A DNA stretch of 64,000 nt from Isoetes taiwanensis (taxonomy: Eukaryota > Streptophyta > Lycopodiopsida > Isoetales > Isoetaceae): contig JAJEKV010000021.1 of the NCBI GenBank assembly GCA_021234155.1, forward strand, positions 15,635,563-15,699,562, written 5' to 3'. Positions 47,043-57,276 of the stretch are shown piece after piece. Positions within the stretch are counted from its first letter, which is position 1; each line of letters begins with the position of its first letter. The position numbers were made by a program, and so were the translations under genes. The notes beneath the pieces were generated by a model that was not told where the DNA came from, searched no databases, and saw nothing but the letters and a program-made list of their open reading frames with translations.

Positions 47043-47637
47043 CACAAACCATTAACATCCAACATATAAAAATTAAATCCCCCAACATATAACAACCAAC
47101 ACATAACAACCATTGACATTAACAACCAACACATAACTACCATTGACATTAATTAACACAACCATTGGGTCCAACACATTTAAATTTAAATCCCCCTTAA
47201 ACCCCCTTTGGTTTGGGTGAATATCACACGGGGGGTGATGTAGGGCAGCGAGAGCCCTCATAATTGTATTTTGCACGTACAAAATCAACACCATATAATA
47301 TTCCGCTTGAAATCTTGTAGTATTTTGCGAATCTTGTTACACAGTATAGCAAATTTTGTACTTGCATAACCCACAAACGAGGAACTTTACGTACGGTGTA
47401 AATTAAGGAATAAGGGGTGAATATGCCTATCCAACAGCTCTCGTTGCCGGGAGTCACCCCCCGTGTGAATATGCACCAAACCAAAGGGGGTTTAAGGGGG
47501 ATTTTAATTTAAATGTGTTGGACCCAATGGTTGTGTTAATTAATGTCAATGGTAGTTATGTGTTGGTTGTTAATGTCAATGGTTGTTATGTATTGGGGGA
47601 TTTAATTTTTATATGTTGGATGTTAATGGTTTGTGTG
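47043..47637. mobile_element. Foldback/MITE-like element with ~200-bp inverted arms
   Basis: Left arm from CACAAACCATTAACATCCAA (47043) to about 47255; right arm is its near-perfect reverse complement ending GGATGTTAATGGTTTGTG (47637). The arms share AACAACCATTGACATTAA, GGGTCCAACACATTTAAAT and CACACGGGGGGTGA. A unique centre of about 180 bp separates them. No clear target duplication was found. It is non-coding and nested in element A, splitting the AGGCAC repeat blocks. Confidence 0.75.
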
Positions 47638-47644
47638 AATACTT

Positions 47645-47850
47645 CAGAAAGGCAGAAGGCCATCATATATTACAAAAGGCACTAAGGCCTGTGTTATAGG
47701 GGTCGGCACAGCCATTACATTTCAAAGGCACTAAGGCCTGTTTCAAAGAAGGGTCATTACAAAGGCACTAAGGCCATTACAAAGAAAGGCACTAAGGCCT
47801 ATAGCATCTGTTTTTTAAAAAAATTACAAAGGCACAAAAGGCCTGTTTCT
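47645..47850. repeat. AGGCACTAAGGCCTG repeats, right block
   Basis: About seven imperfect copies related to 45815-46070. Confidence 0.65.
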
Positions 47851-47930
47851 GAACTTGATCAAAATAAAAAAAAAACCAAAAGGTGGCTTCCTGAGCTGCC
47901 GGGACTTCAAGCTTCATTTGTAAGAAAAGT

Positions 47931-48398
47931 TCAGAAAGTTAGAATCCCTGTAATAAAAGAAAGCAAAAATTGAAATTGCATGCTACTTACTCTCCAGCCA
48001 ATTTTGAAATTCCAAAAAATTTCTTCTTCTTCTTCGTCCGGATCTTCTTCTTCGCTGGTCGTCTCATGCTCGCTCCAGTTTTCATCTTCTGAATCAATCT
48101 GCTCCTCGGAAGAATCCATGTCAGAGGAATCGACTTGTGAGGAATCCACCTCTTCTGAAAGCTCAGAAAGAGAGTCTTCAGAGCTTTCAGAAGAGGAGCT
48201 GCTGTTAAAGGAAGGCTGCTGCTCGGGGCTGTCAAAAGAGATCTCGACAGAATTGGTTTCAAGATTGGGCTCCTGCAAAGGAATTGTCCAAGATCCTATG
48301 CCATAACTGGCGAGGACCTGTGCCAAAGGTGCCCGGCGCTTGGAAGGGCCAGGGGAAGGGGAAGCAAAGCGGGAAGGAGAGTGGCAGCGCTTCGGCAT
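47931..48398 (-). CDS. Acidic Ser/Glu-rich protein of element A
   Basis: Begins MPKRCHSPSRFASPSPGPSK at 48398 (an in-frame ATG at 48440 would add 14 residues). The N-terminal 30 residues are basic, with KRR, like a nuclear-localisation signal. From about residue 60 the protein is almost entirely Ser, Glu and Asp (SSSSSESSEDSLSELSEEVD, later EEEDPDEEEEE). It ends in an IFWNFKIGW segment at a perfect donor (AGA/GTAAGT, 47990); a nearby acceptor (TTATTACAG at 47948) would give a 43-bp intron, shorter than usual, and then stop after two codons. Such composition is typical of chromatin- or nucleic-acid-associated acidic proteins, but no family is recognised. Locus B has a counterpart at 57277-58108 beside its own FCP1-like gene. 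Confidence 0.5.
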   Translation of the reverse strand: MPKRCHSPSRFASPSPGPSKRRAPLAQVLASYGIGSWTIPLQEPNLETNSVEISFDSPEQQPSFNSSSSSESSEDSLSELSEEVDSSQVDSSDMDSSEEQIDSEDENWSEHETTSEEEDPDEEEEEIFWNFKIGWRVSSMQFQFLLSFITGILTF

Positions 48399-48680
48399 TC
48401 TGTTTGGGAGAATTGGACGATGCTTCTCCCTCATGACCATAGCCTATAAAGGCTGGCGTGAAATTAATTTCGTAGGCTACGATTTTAGGATTTCGTACCA
48501 TTAGTATCTTAATCGTAATGATTTAGTAGGATACGAATAATTACCTCGAAATGACCATAATTTTATTTTCTAAAACATTAAAAAAAAAAAATCTATCCTG
48601 AAATGGCCATTCTTTTTTGGACATCAATCATCTTATGTTGGCTTGGCACTTGTTTAGTAATTGTAATTATAATTAATTAG
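48399..48680 (-). promoter_or_regulatory. Presumed promoter of the acidic gene
   Basis: GGCTGGCGTGAAATTAA at about 48451-48467 resembles the half-palindrome GCCTGGCGTGAATT of locus B introns. Otherwise AT-rich. The role is inferred. Confidence 0.25.
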
Positions 48681-48684
48681 TGTA

Positions 48685-49165
48685 AATTGCTTGTTGACTT
48701 CAAAATTATTGACTTACGCTTCACCAAACATGTTGGTCAATGAAAGTCAAACATGTAACAAAGGGGGTGATTCACACTTGTTGACTTGAAAATTGTTGTC
48801 TTACACAATATGCCTTAACATAATGCATAGAATAGCATAGGTCAAAATTGTTGACTTACGCTTTACCAAATGCTTGGGGGTGATTCACACTTGTTGACTT
48901 GAAAATTGTTGACTCACGCTTTACGAAACATGTTGGTCAATGAAAGTAAAACTTTAGCTTAGGGGTGATTCATACTTGTTGACTTGAAAATTGTTGACTT
49001 ACGCTTTACCAAAGATGTTGGTCAATAAAAGTCAAACATTTGCTTGGGGGTGATTCACACTTCTTGACTTGAAAGTTGTTGACTTACACAATTTATGCCT
49101 TAACATAATGCATAGAATAGCATAGGTCAATATTGTTGACTCACGCTTTACCAAACACAATATGC
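48685..49165. repeat. Five diverged ~100-130-bp repeats with TTGTTGACTTAC words
   Basis: Each unit carries GGTGATTCACACTTGTTGAC, TTGAAAATTGTTGACTTACG and CTTTACCAAACATGTTGGTC (within 20-base pieces). A second word, CTTAACATAATGCATAGAAT, also recurs. No coding. Confidence 0.75.
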
Positions 49166-49667
49166 ATAGGTACACAATATGCCTTAACATAATCCATTCA
49201 TCTGGCATTTGTTGATTTGGCGATTGTTGATTTGGTAACATGTGGAACATTGAATGCATGTGGGATAGTTGAGCCCATTACTAAAAAAAAAGGGTGGACG
49301 AGGATTACATTTTGAAAGGTCATGACACTCTGGCCTGTAACTGAAGATTACAAGCCAGCGAGTCATAGCCCTTTCATCATCTAATCTCTATCCACACTCT
49401 TCAATGAAGCAGCAAAAAACTATTTATATATGCGCTTGAATTTTGTGATATATGCATGTGGGATATTGCTAACTTTGTGTTAGGTTTGTGCTAATTTTGG
49501 GGTTGATGTTTTGGCAATATTTTGTGGCCAAAGCATGCGGGATATTTGAGCCCATTATAACGGGAACTGCATACCAGAGAATTATAAAGTTCTTTAAACG
49601 TTTGTGGTGTTGATAAACACCAAAGTACAATAAAAAAGGATCTAATATTAAAAAAATATACAACAGT
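49166..49667. other. Non-coding interior of element A
   Basis: AT-rich; nothing recognised. The part near 49667 is the 3-prime end of the next gene. Confidence 0.4.
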
Positions 49668-52032
49668 TTAGGACAAGTCCATGGTCTTTAGTACCTCCAA
49701 CACTTTTGTGCTTTTCTCATCATACTGATTTCGAAAATGCACAGACCTCTGTACATAAGCAATTACGTTCACTTCTATTATTAGCTTCTCCAAGTAAGGT
49801 ACCATAGTCTTCAACAGGTAATCACTGTCATTTATGTCAGGCACGAAAGACCTTGGTGTGATGCAGGAATCTGCATTATTCTTAAAATTCACGTACCTGT
49901 AAGGATCAATCAGCAAAGTTGTCCTCATGCTAAATTCTGGACATTTCTCATAAACTTTTGTGAGTTTTTTGATGTAGCAAGAAGTTCTTCCTTTCATTTT
50001 CAAAGGATGCACCATCAGAAACTTATCCACTAAGGACTGAGGAATGAAAGACCTCAGGCAGCTAATCACTGAGTGATTGGAAGACCATATACCAAAATGT
50101 TCGGTGACGAAATGCATGAACTGCAATGCCCCTGGCTTGACAGCAAGAACCTCTTTTCTTGATGGAAGAGGTTGGACACCTTCCACCACATCAGGTACTG
50201 CTTTAGCCTTTTTGAAAATCTTGTACAGGAAATCCTCTGGCTCAATAACCAAAAGCTTCTTGCCAACAACACTAGCACTGTGCAATGACAACTATTAGAG
50301 AAATTATATCAGTACAACAGGCAAAAAGAAACACACTAGAATCACCTTAGTTTCTTAGTTATTGATTTGGATGGAGCTCGTTTGCTAGAGGAAACCTGCT
50401 TGGAATTATTCTTAGAAGGAGATTCTCCAACTGATGCCAAATCAGTAATCTTCCTCTGTGATTGTCTTCTCCACCATATCAGCACGTTTGTCCAAATTGG
50501 AAACATAATCATCTATATTCTTCAACACTGCTTCACATTCTTCATCTATTACTTGCACAGCATTGTCTTCAATTCTGTTATAAATGTCAACTATAGAGTT
50601 TGAAATATCCAAACTTGAGCCTGCATCATTCAAATTATCAAACTAAATAAGTACTTATAGAAGAAAAATCCAAAGTAGTTATAATTCACAAGAATAACTT
50701 ACTTTTCAGTCTTTTACAACTATTACTTTGTTCAGCATTGTCTCTCTTCAAGTTTGGGCTTGTGGAAGATAATAAAGTGCAATCTTCAATGGATTGCATA
50801 ATTATATCAGGCTCCTCCAAGTCAGCAGGTGTGCTTAATGATGGATCTTGAATGCATTCAATGGACTGCACTGCACTATAATTGGGAGCAGATTCCAGTG
50901 CAGATCTACATGGAAGTCCAATGGACCTGAACCAATTATGAGGCATCTGGCTCTCACAAGAGGGACAAGTTTATCTCTTTGAGAAACATATGTAAGCGCA
51001 AATTGGATGAAAACTGTGCATGCAATGTGCAACAATGGATGAGACCCAAATTGGGTCATAAGCATATGTACAGAAAGAACAACTTTGTAATTTTGCAAAT
51101 GCTACGGTAGAGAATTTTGGATGTTCCAAAAATGGAAGGTTGAGTTGCAGTCCAGACATCTTATTTAGAGATGAAGCTATTTCTTTCAACTTCTCCAGCC
51201 TTGGTTGGAGTCTATGTTCTTCGCCTTCTGCCTGTTTAAAAATAAAAAGAATGATGAAGCAGAAAGAAAAATTATTGAGCACTATATAATTGCAAAGGTC
51301 ATTAGCAATTACCCCTTTGTGAATTTCCTCCATACTCTTGTATGCTGTTGTCGCCTCCAAAAGTTCCTTTTCCTTGGAAACCAGCATTGACGACAAGAAT
51401 GTAATGACACTGGAGTGCTCACACCTGGCCTTTGCTGCTTCAATTTGCTGTTTTGCAGCATCCACCTCGTAACTGCACTTCTTCCACAACTTCCTTTTTT
51501 TCTTCATTTTACTGGCTGCACTTTTAACTCTGGCATTCAAGTCATCCTTCTGCTTATCTAACTCAGCAATCAAGGAATTGATGACAGAGTCCACTACACA
51601 ACCAACAACGTTTATATGAGGAAATAAGGACTCATACTCATCTTTTTTCTCAACCTTAGCTGTAACAGTTTTCTTCGTTTTAACCACAAATGACTGCCAG
51701 TTAATCTTTTGTCCTCTCACATGCAAAGTGAATGCCCGTGCAAAAAACTTCCCAATCTCTCCAACACAAACATCAGTTCTTTGGCAACATCTTCTGTAGA
51801 TGTTCATAAACTGATCCACAAATAGTGGATTCATTCGACTAGACTTATAAATTTGCTTGGTACCCACCAATTTTACACAGCCAAATATTTTGCTTATCTC
51901 ATCTTCAGCCACATCTGCCTTTCTTACATCTGAAGAGGTCATGCCCTCAGAAGGCAACACAGATGTGTCAAACATCCTCCTTGCTTCCTCTTCGTCTATG
52001 GTCACTTTAGGTTGAGTTTTCTTTGTTGCCAT
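49668..52032 (-). CDS. Coiled-coil / RING-like / FCP1-NIF-like protein of element A
   Basis: Starts MATKKTQPKVTIDEEEARRM at 52032. About 240 residues of mostly helical, charged sequence (coiled coil near 140-230, with KMKKKRKLWKKC) lead to an 81-bp GT-AG intron (51232-51312). The next exon has SCSFC, HCMHSFHPIC and, after a one-base shift, CPSC, a RING/PHD-like Cys/His cluster. Later exons are separated by a donor near 50707 (GAAAA/GTAAGT) and an intron at 50278-50345 that joins KKLR to S-ASVVGKKLLVIEPEDFLYK in phase. The last exon (49668-50277) is an FCP1/NIF-type HAD-like domain: KKLLVIEPEDF at the position of DxDxT, HFGIWSSN, and LLIDPYRYVNFKNNADSCIT. The catalytic first Asp is replaced by Glu, so phosphatase activity is doubtful. 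A frame problem also lies near 50455. The gene may be cargo acting on chromatin or RNA polymerase II (inference). Confidence 0.55.
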
Positions 52033-52796
52033 TCTATCCCTGCACCAGCTTTGATATCACTGGAAGTTCTTCATTGTGTCTGCAAAAAACTAAACCAATC
52101 CAAATCATAGCACTAAGTATCCTGAATAGTACTAACTCTAACAGCTTAGCAATGAACTGCTACTTTTTCCAAATAATTACTAATTGTCATGAACACCAAT
52201 TACCTTGGGCCTCATGTCGCAAAAAATAGCAAATGCTTAGCATGTCATGCTTAAATAGCGACTTACTCTTTCTAACTTAGCCTTGAACTTCATCTTCTTA
52301 GCAACCGCTTAATAACAATTTGAGCACCAAAAGTGTAGCACAAAATTCGCGTTCTTAATGTAACCTGCTACTTAGCAAATGTTGCCTGCAAACATAGCAC
52401 GAAATCACTAAGTAACTCGGGTACAAAAGACATACTAACTAGCAAGTACTGCCTGCGAAACATAGTACCAATATAACTTTGTTAGCATAATTTACTAACG
52501 GATTGTCGCAAACATAGTACCAAATGCTAAACTTCGTTAGCATCAACTACTTGAACTTGCACGACCAAACATTACTAAAATTTGTACTTTCTGGCGATAC
52601 CAAGCCCAAAAATTCTCCACACACACACGGAATGCAATCCTCCACACCTGCTACATTAACCTTTGTCTTCAATATAGAAGCATGAAATATAATAGAATGA
52701 AACCATTTCCACATTATTTACCATTCCCAAAGATTTGTCAACAAAGATTAGATGCTTACCACTAAAACAACTTTTCTTGAGTCTGGAAAATTGTTC
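52033..52796. other. Upstream region of the FCP1-like gene, TTAGCA/TAGCAC-rich
   Basis: Between 52240 and 52560 words such as CTTAGCA, TAGCACAAA, AAACATAGTACCAA and GTTAGCAT recur, mirroring the TTAGT/GCTAA-rich stretch near the other end of element A. No coding. Confidence 0.45.
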
Positions 52797-53125
52797 AGAT
52801 GAGCAATTTGATCCGAGCTCTTTACCAAGCAGGGTAATGGGATCTCGATTGTCTGGCAATCGATTGTTTAGAATGGTACAAATAATCGAATTCGATAATT
52901 ACTGCTGTGGAACCAGCACAGTCAGAGCAATTTACTCTGGCCAGTTAACCAAGCAGGAAAATGGGATCTCGATTGGGGATTTTGTTGAATCTAATGACTG
53001 GCAATTGTTTAGAATGGTACAAATAAGGGATTTCGATAATTACTGCTGTAGGAGCAGTACAGTCACAGCAATTTGATCCGGCCAGTTAACCAAGCAGAGT
53101 ACGGGGATCTCGATGGGGAGCAGCT
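52797..53125. repeat. 2.5 tandem copies of a ~140-bp unit near the right end of element A
   Basis: Units share AGAGCAATTTGATCCGGCCA, GTTAACCAAGCAG, GGGATCTCGATTG, TTTAGAATGGTACAAATAA and CGATAATTACTGCTGT. Subterminal arrays of this kind often bind the transposase; that is inference here. Confidence 0.75.
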
Positions 53126-53304
53126 ATGTTTCTGAATCCGATCCAAGAAACTCCAAGAAAAAAGGAAAGGGGGAAAGGTTTGACGGTTTAGGATCCCATG
53201 GGCGGGATTTAGTGCTAAAATAAAATTTAAAAATTCAGTTAAACCCCCTTAATTAGCGCTATTATTTAGGACTAAAAATGGCGTCATTTATGCCACCCGT
53301 AGCA

Positions 53305-53316
53305 TGCGAGGACCCG
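53305..53316 (-). repeat. Right TIR of element A
   Basis: TGCGAGGACCCG, exact inverse of the left 12 bases; TA follows at 53317-53318. Confidence 0.8.
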
Positions 53317-53318
53317 TA

Positions 53319-55443
53319 CCTTTCTTTATCCAATACATTGGTCAACTGATGCACTGGACACCACCATTCTACTCACACATGGTTGAAGTTAATATTACCT
53401 TCTTTTTTGCAAATATCAGAGATGGTATACCCCAACCACACTGGATAGGTATCTAAATCTGTTGGTTTACTACCACAAATTGGTGGCATTCCAAGTCAGT
53501 GGAAGGTTCATAAGCTTCCATGCCTAGAAACTTTGGCCTATTGTTCTTAGGACCAACATAGTGTTTGTCAGAAGGAGGAGGAGCATAATGCTTACGAATG
53601 CTACTAACAGTGTCATCAACATCCTCAGCACCTGCTAAGGTCTTCCAGCTAGTTTTAGGCAACCACCCTTCTTTCAATTCATCTGAGGATGTGTCTATCT
53701 CCCCCAACAGGTTAACCACCTTCTTCCAGTAAGCTACCAAGACACGGTTGGTGTCATCGGGGTTTTGCCAATGCTTTATATAGTCCTGGATTCCTTCCTT
53801 AGTCAATCCCAATTGCTTCACTTCTTTAGTAGGTTTTTGAGCTTTTGGTTGACCTGGAGGTATCATAGGCTTGCCATTCTCATCTCTATGCCATATTTCC
53901 TCCCCTCCTCTCCACTCCTCCTCTGAAGGTCTCATCTTCCATTGAAAGATTGGAATCCCATTTCTCACTCAAAAAGTGAACCGCAGAGGCCTGGAATAAC
54001 CTTCAAGATCCAATGCATAACCATCCATAAAGCTCTTCCAATCAGGCACTTCTTCTATGTGAGAGGTTATGGGGTTTGGAGTAGTGCATTCATGCAAAAT
54101 TTCCATTAGCCTAAGAAAGTTGGTCACTGTCTGCTGCTTCAGTATACAACTATATTTGTCAAATAACGCATCCGCATCCACATCCTCATGGGTATGCCCG
54201 GGCATCAGAAACCCTAAATTAACTCTTTCAAATATCCCCACAGCTGTTAAGTAGGATAGGAGAGAAAACATCCACCTGTTCTTATTTTGGCCTGCACAAT
54301 TATCAAGTTGCAAGAGGAACCTTCTAGGTAGACCTTAAGCTCTAGCACGTGAAATTGAAGCTCCAACATGTTTACTAGACCCATGCTTCCTAAACCTTGC
54401 CTTGCTAAACTTTTCAATATTATTAGGGTTTCCATCTAACAATGCACTATGTAGTGCCTGGCTAGCTGTAAGGTCCTGGAGGTGACCATTATATCCATTT
54501 TCATAGTTTCTTAAACACCTCATGATACTCTTAATATGAAAATCTGGACCATCACTCGACGACTCTAAACTAAAATGCCCATAGTAGGTTTGAGTCTGCC
54601 CATGCAAGATTGCCCCAGTCATTGAGATCTGCAAAGGGTATAATCTTCTACATGACTTTGGTATGTACTTGAATTGTGGAAGACAAGTCTTTTGCTGGTC
54701 CATCTTGTCATGTATAATACATAAATAGCTATTAGGTTCCAATGCAGATAAGGTCCTCCACATCCAATAACATGATCTACATGATAGCTGATCATATGGC
54801 CCTTCATATACTCCCTTATCCTAGCCCTTCGATTCGGTTGCACAGTCTTATCGAGAGTCTCCTTCAACTTAGCACACAAATTGCACTTTGCAAAGTTGTT
54901 TGAAGTTGCTATGGTGACATGATTGAAATGCTTCTTCCATAGCCTACTAAAGCTAGGTTGGGATATTGGAAGAATTTCCAATTCTCAAAGTAAGGGAATT
55001 CACTTCCTCCAAAATACTCTTTTGAGTACAATGGGATGGTAATCTTTTCTCAACAACTGCTCTTCCCTTTTCATCCCTTCTGCTTTTGTATGGCATACAT
55101 TCTGCATTGAAATCAATATATTTTTCAAATATCTCCCTGGCCGCCAAGATCCTAGCAGTTGATTTCAACAAACCATTATTTCCATGCAAAGCAATCCTGG
55201 TCCCTTCTGCCTGCTTTTTTTTTGCCAATTATGCCATGAAGAAGTTGGAATTGCATGGATATTCTGCCATGCTTTTTTACACATCTATTTGCCTAGCAAA
55301 GGGTATCTTTTTCTGTTTGGATTTCTTTCATCCTGAAGTGCATGCTTGAAGATTGTGTATATGTAGGTCCTTCTCTCATCAACAGTATACTCTTGAAAAG
55401 TGGCTCTTGCTTCCACCAATTGTTCTATTGTAAATAATTGCAT
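53319..55443 (-). pseudogene. DUF7869-type transposase-like gene, split and nonsense-mutated
   Basis: Starts MQLFTIEQLVEARATFQEYT at 55443. Continues with PNRKRYPLLGK, a TAG, then MCKKAWQNIHAIPTSSWHN, the conserved N-terminal block, and a frameshift at an A-run near 55215. Then EYMKGHMISYHVDH after a CNLCAKL Cys motif (about 54880). From 54763 to 53453 one frame stays open except for TAA at 54335 and TGA at 53969, and contains FLLQLDNCAGQNKNRWMFSL and VNLGFLMPGHTHEDVDADAL (about 54320-54160), the DN...ENKNR and GHTHEDxD signatures of DUF7869 proteins. C-terminal sequence (PTDLDTYPVWLGYTISDICK) runs to element A and resumes at 42425. The family is found in transposon-like genes of plants and animals and resembles DDE transposases. 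Only five or so lesions, so decay is recent, or partly sequence error. Confidence 0.7.
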
Positions 55444-55473
55444 ACAACTACTCCAACAACAATCTGAGCCCCT

Positions 55474-56690
55474 ATGGGCCGGATTTGGAGTTTACAGATT
55501 TCGGCTACCATGGCAAACCCTAGTTTGCCAGCTTCCGAAATGCGTTCGTCAGCCAAGAAAGTGGTAAATGGTGATTCTGCTTCTTCCTTTGCGCATGATA
55601 TGAATTCTCCTTTGCCGCTTCCTAATTTACCCAATAATTCTCGCCTCAATCCTCTTGCTTTTGACCCTTCTCTTCCTGATATGAGTCCAAGCTTGCAACA
55701 CTTTTCCCCTCTTTCTAAATCTGCACCTTTGTCTACGTCTCAAGTAGAAACCACTATAAATACCTCTATTATTGCTTCTGCTCCTTTCTCATCTACTTCT
55801 GCTGGGCATATGTCTACTCCTTCTGCTCCTTGGGGTTCTTCTGATGTTGTGGCTAGAGCGCCTTCTACACGATTTAGCGATTGGATCAAACGTGATTTGA
55901 CATCCAGTGTGCAATTTGCTCGTGTCTCTGCTGCATTGAATATCATGGTACAGAATAACAAGAAAGAGTTGAGCTCGTATCGAAATGAGTTACAAGCACA
56001 AGATGACTGTATGGATGTTCAGTTGCCTTCTGAGGGTGTTTTCTATGAGTCACAGCAGTGTTTGAATGCTTTTACACAGGCTGGCCTACCAGTTGTCGAA
56101 ATTGATCATAATGCTCATTTACAGTATGTTCATAACCTTGTGTCTCATGCACTTGTTTGCCATTTCACTGGACAGTTTCTGGATCTCAGGAGAGTTGGAT
56201 TCTGGCTAAAACATCACCTTCAGAGACTGGGTCTCCCTCATTATGCGTCTCTAAAAGTTTTAGATAAAGATAATAATTTCTTCTTGGTCATGTTTGACTC
56301 TTCACTTGCAATTGACAGGCTTGTGGAGCGTGGTGTTGATCCTCTTTGGGGACATTATCTTTTATATCAGGTTTATTCTCCTGGATTCTTGCCAAGTAAG
56401 TCTGGTGCATTGCGTATGCCTTGTTGGCTTGCTTAGAGGATTTTCCACTAGAACTGCAAGTGTCTGATTTTATGATTGTTATTGCCAATGGATTGGGTAT
56501 GCATCTTGCCCATTCTATTGTTAATGGTCCTCGAATTTGTGTTTCTCTTCCTACTTGTGTTTCTATTCCTCAGTCAGTAGTGGTCAAAAGTGGCCCACTT
56601 TTTTTCAAGTACAAACTATGTCTGCTTAATGGACCCTACTATGGAGGACTAATTGTTTTTCTTCAACATTCTTGGTAGGAGGTGCTTCTT
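55474..56690 (+). pseudogene. LINE ORF1 (DUF4283-type), 5-prime portion only
   Basis: The frame 55474-56436 begins MGRIWSLQISATMANPSLPA and has a Ser/Pro-rich N-terminus of about 130 residues. A DUF4283-like domain follows: FTGQFLDLRRVGFWLKHHLQ, NNFFLVMFDSSLAIDRLVER, GHYLLYQVYSPGF, RMPCWLA. After a one-base shift at about 56430 it continues LEDFPLELQVSDFMIVIANG LGMHLAHSI-type sequence, the VRLPGLPL...LWS-x-x-x-IGxxLG part of plant LINE ORF1 proteins. It stops near 56680 with no endonuclease or RT after it. This LINE family differs from the one at 38433-42055. ORF1 would bind retrotransposon RNA. Confidence 0.65.
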
Positions 56691-57150
56691 CATTGAAATT
56701 GCTCTTATCAATATTTTGGACACCATCTTCAGTTGGAGAGGCACCGTTGACCTAGGCAAATTGCACCCTTTTTAGTCAATGAGTAGGAAATAATTATATA
56801 TCATAAGAAAAGTACGTACATTTATGGAATATATAGAGGTAAATTAAATTATTTAAAAAGCAAGAAATTCCTTGGAAATAGGTTTAATTTAATAATAACA
56901 ATGGATATAAACGAAATTATTTAAAACAAGAATTTTTGTAGCAGTAGTCCTAATTTAATAATGTTCATTACATTAATTACAAATACTGTAATGAACGTAC
57001 ACAACAAAGAAATGACATTTCAAATATATCCAAATTTTAATTATCGAAATTTAGCCTTTAGAATAGGAAAAGACATATCTGATTTTTCAAAAAAGTAGCC
57101 GTGAGAATTTATTCTCCATAATATACCATAGATGATATACCTGGCGGGAA
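56691..57150. other. AT-rich non-coding DNA
   Basis: Nothing recognised; no terminal repeat that pairs with the right side of locus B was found. Confidence 0.35.
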
Positions 57151-57276
57151 GACGGTACGCCTGACGTGTTATTTGAGGCAATCAATTATTCATGCATATA
57201 TATTTCTAATTATGCTTATATAAATCCAATTCACGCTCTCAAAAATTCCATTCCTTCCATTTTTTTTCTGCCCGAC
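57151..57276 (+). promoter_or_regulatory. Presumed promoter of the locus B acidic gene
   Basis: Holds ACGCCTGACGTGTTATTT (57158-57175) and CCTGGCGGGAA just upstream, related to the locus B palindromic motif. TTATATAAATCC at about 57216 is TATA-like. The role is inferred. Confidence 0.3.

Larger units (their letters stand above)
42428..53316. mobile_element. 10.9-kb DNA transposon (element A) with TIRs and cargo genes
   Basis: Left end CGGGTCCTCGCACGTTACGG (from 42428) and right end, reverse-complemented, CGGGTCCTCGCATGCTACGG (from 53316) match at 18 of 20 bases; further in both share CATTTTTAGT. TA flanks both ends (42426-42427 and 53317-53318), consistent with a TA target duplication. Inside: a decayed transposase-like gene (plus), an acidic protein gene (minus), a coiled-coil/RING-like/FCP1-like gene (minus), several tandem repeats and a nested foldback element. 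It interrupts a DUF7869-type gene whose two halves lie exactly outside the ends. I cannot assign it to a named superfamily. Confidence 0.8.
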
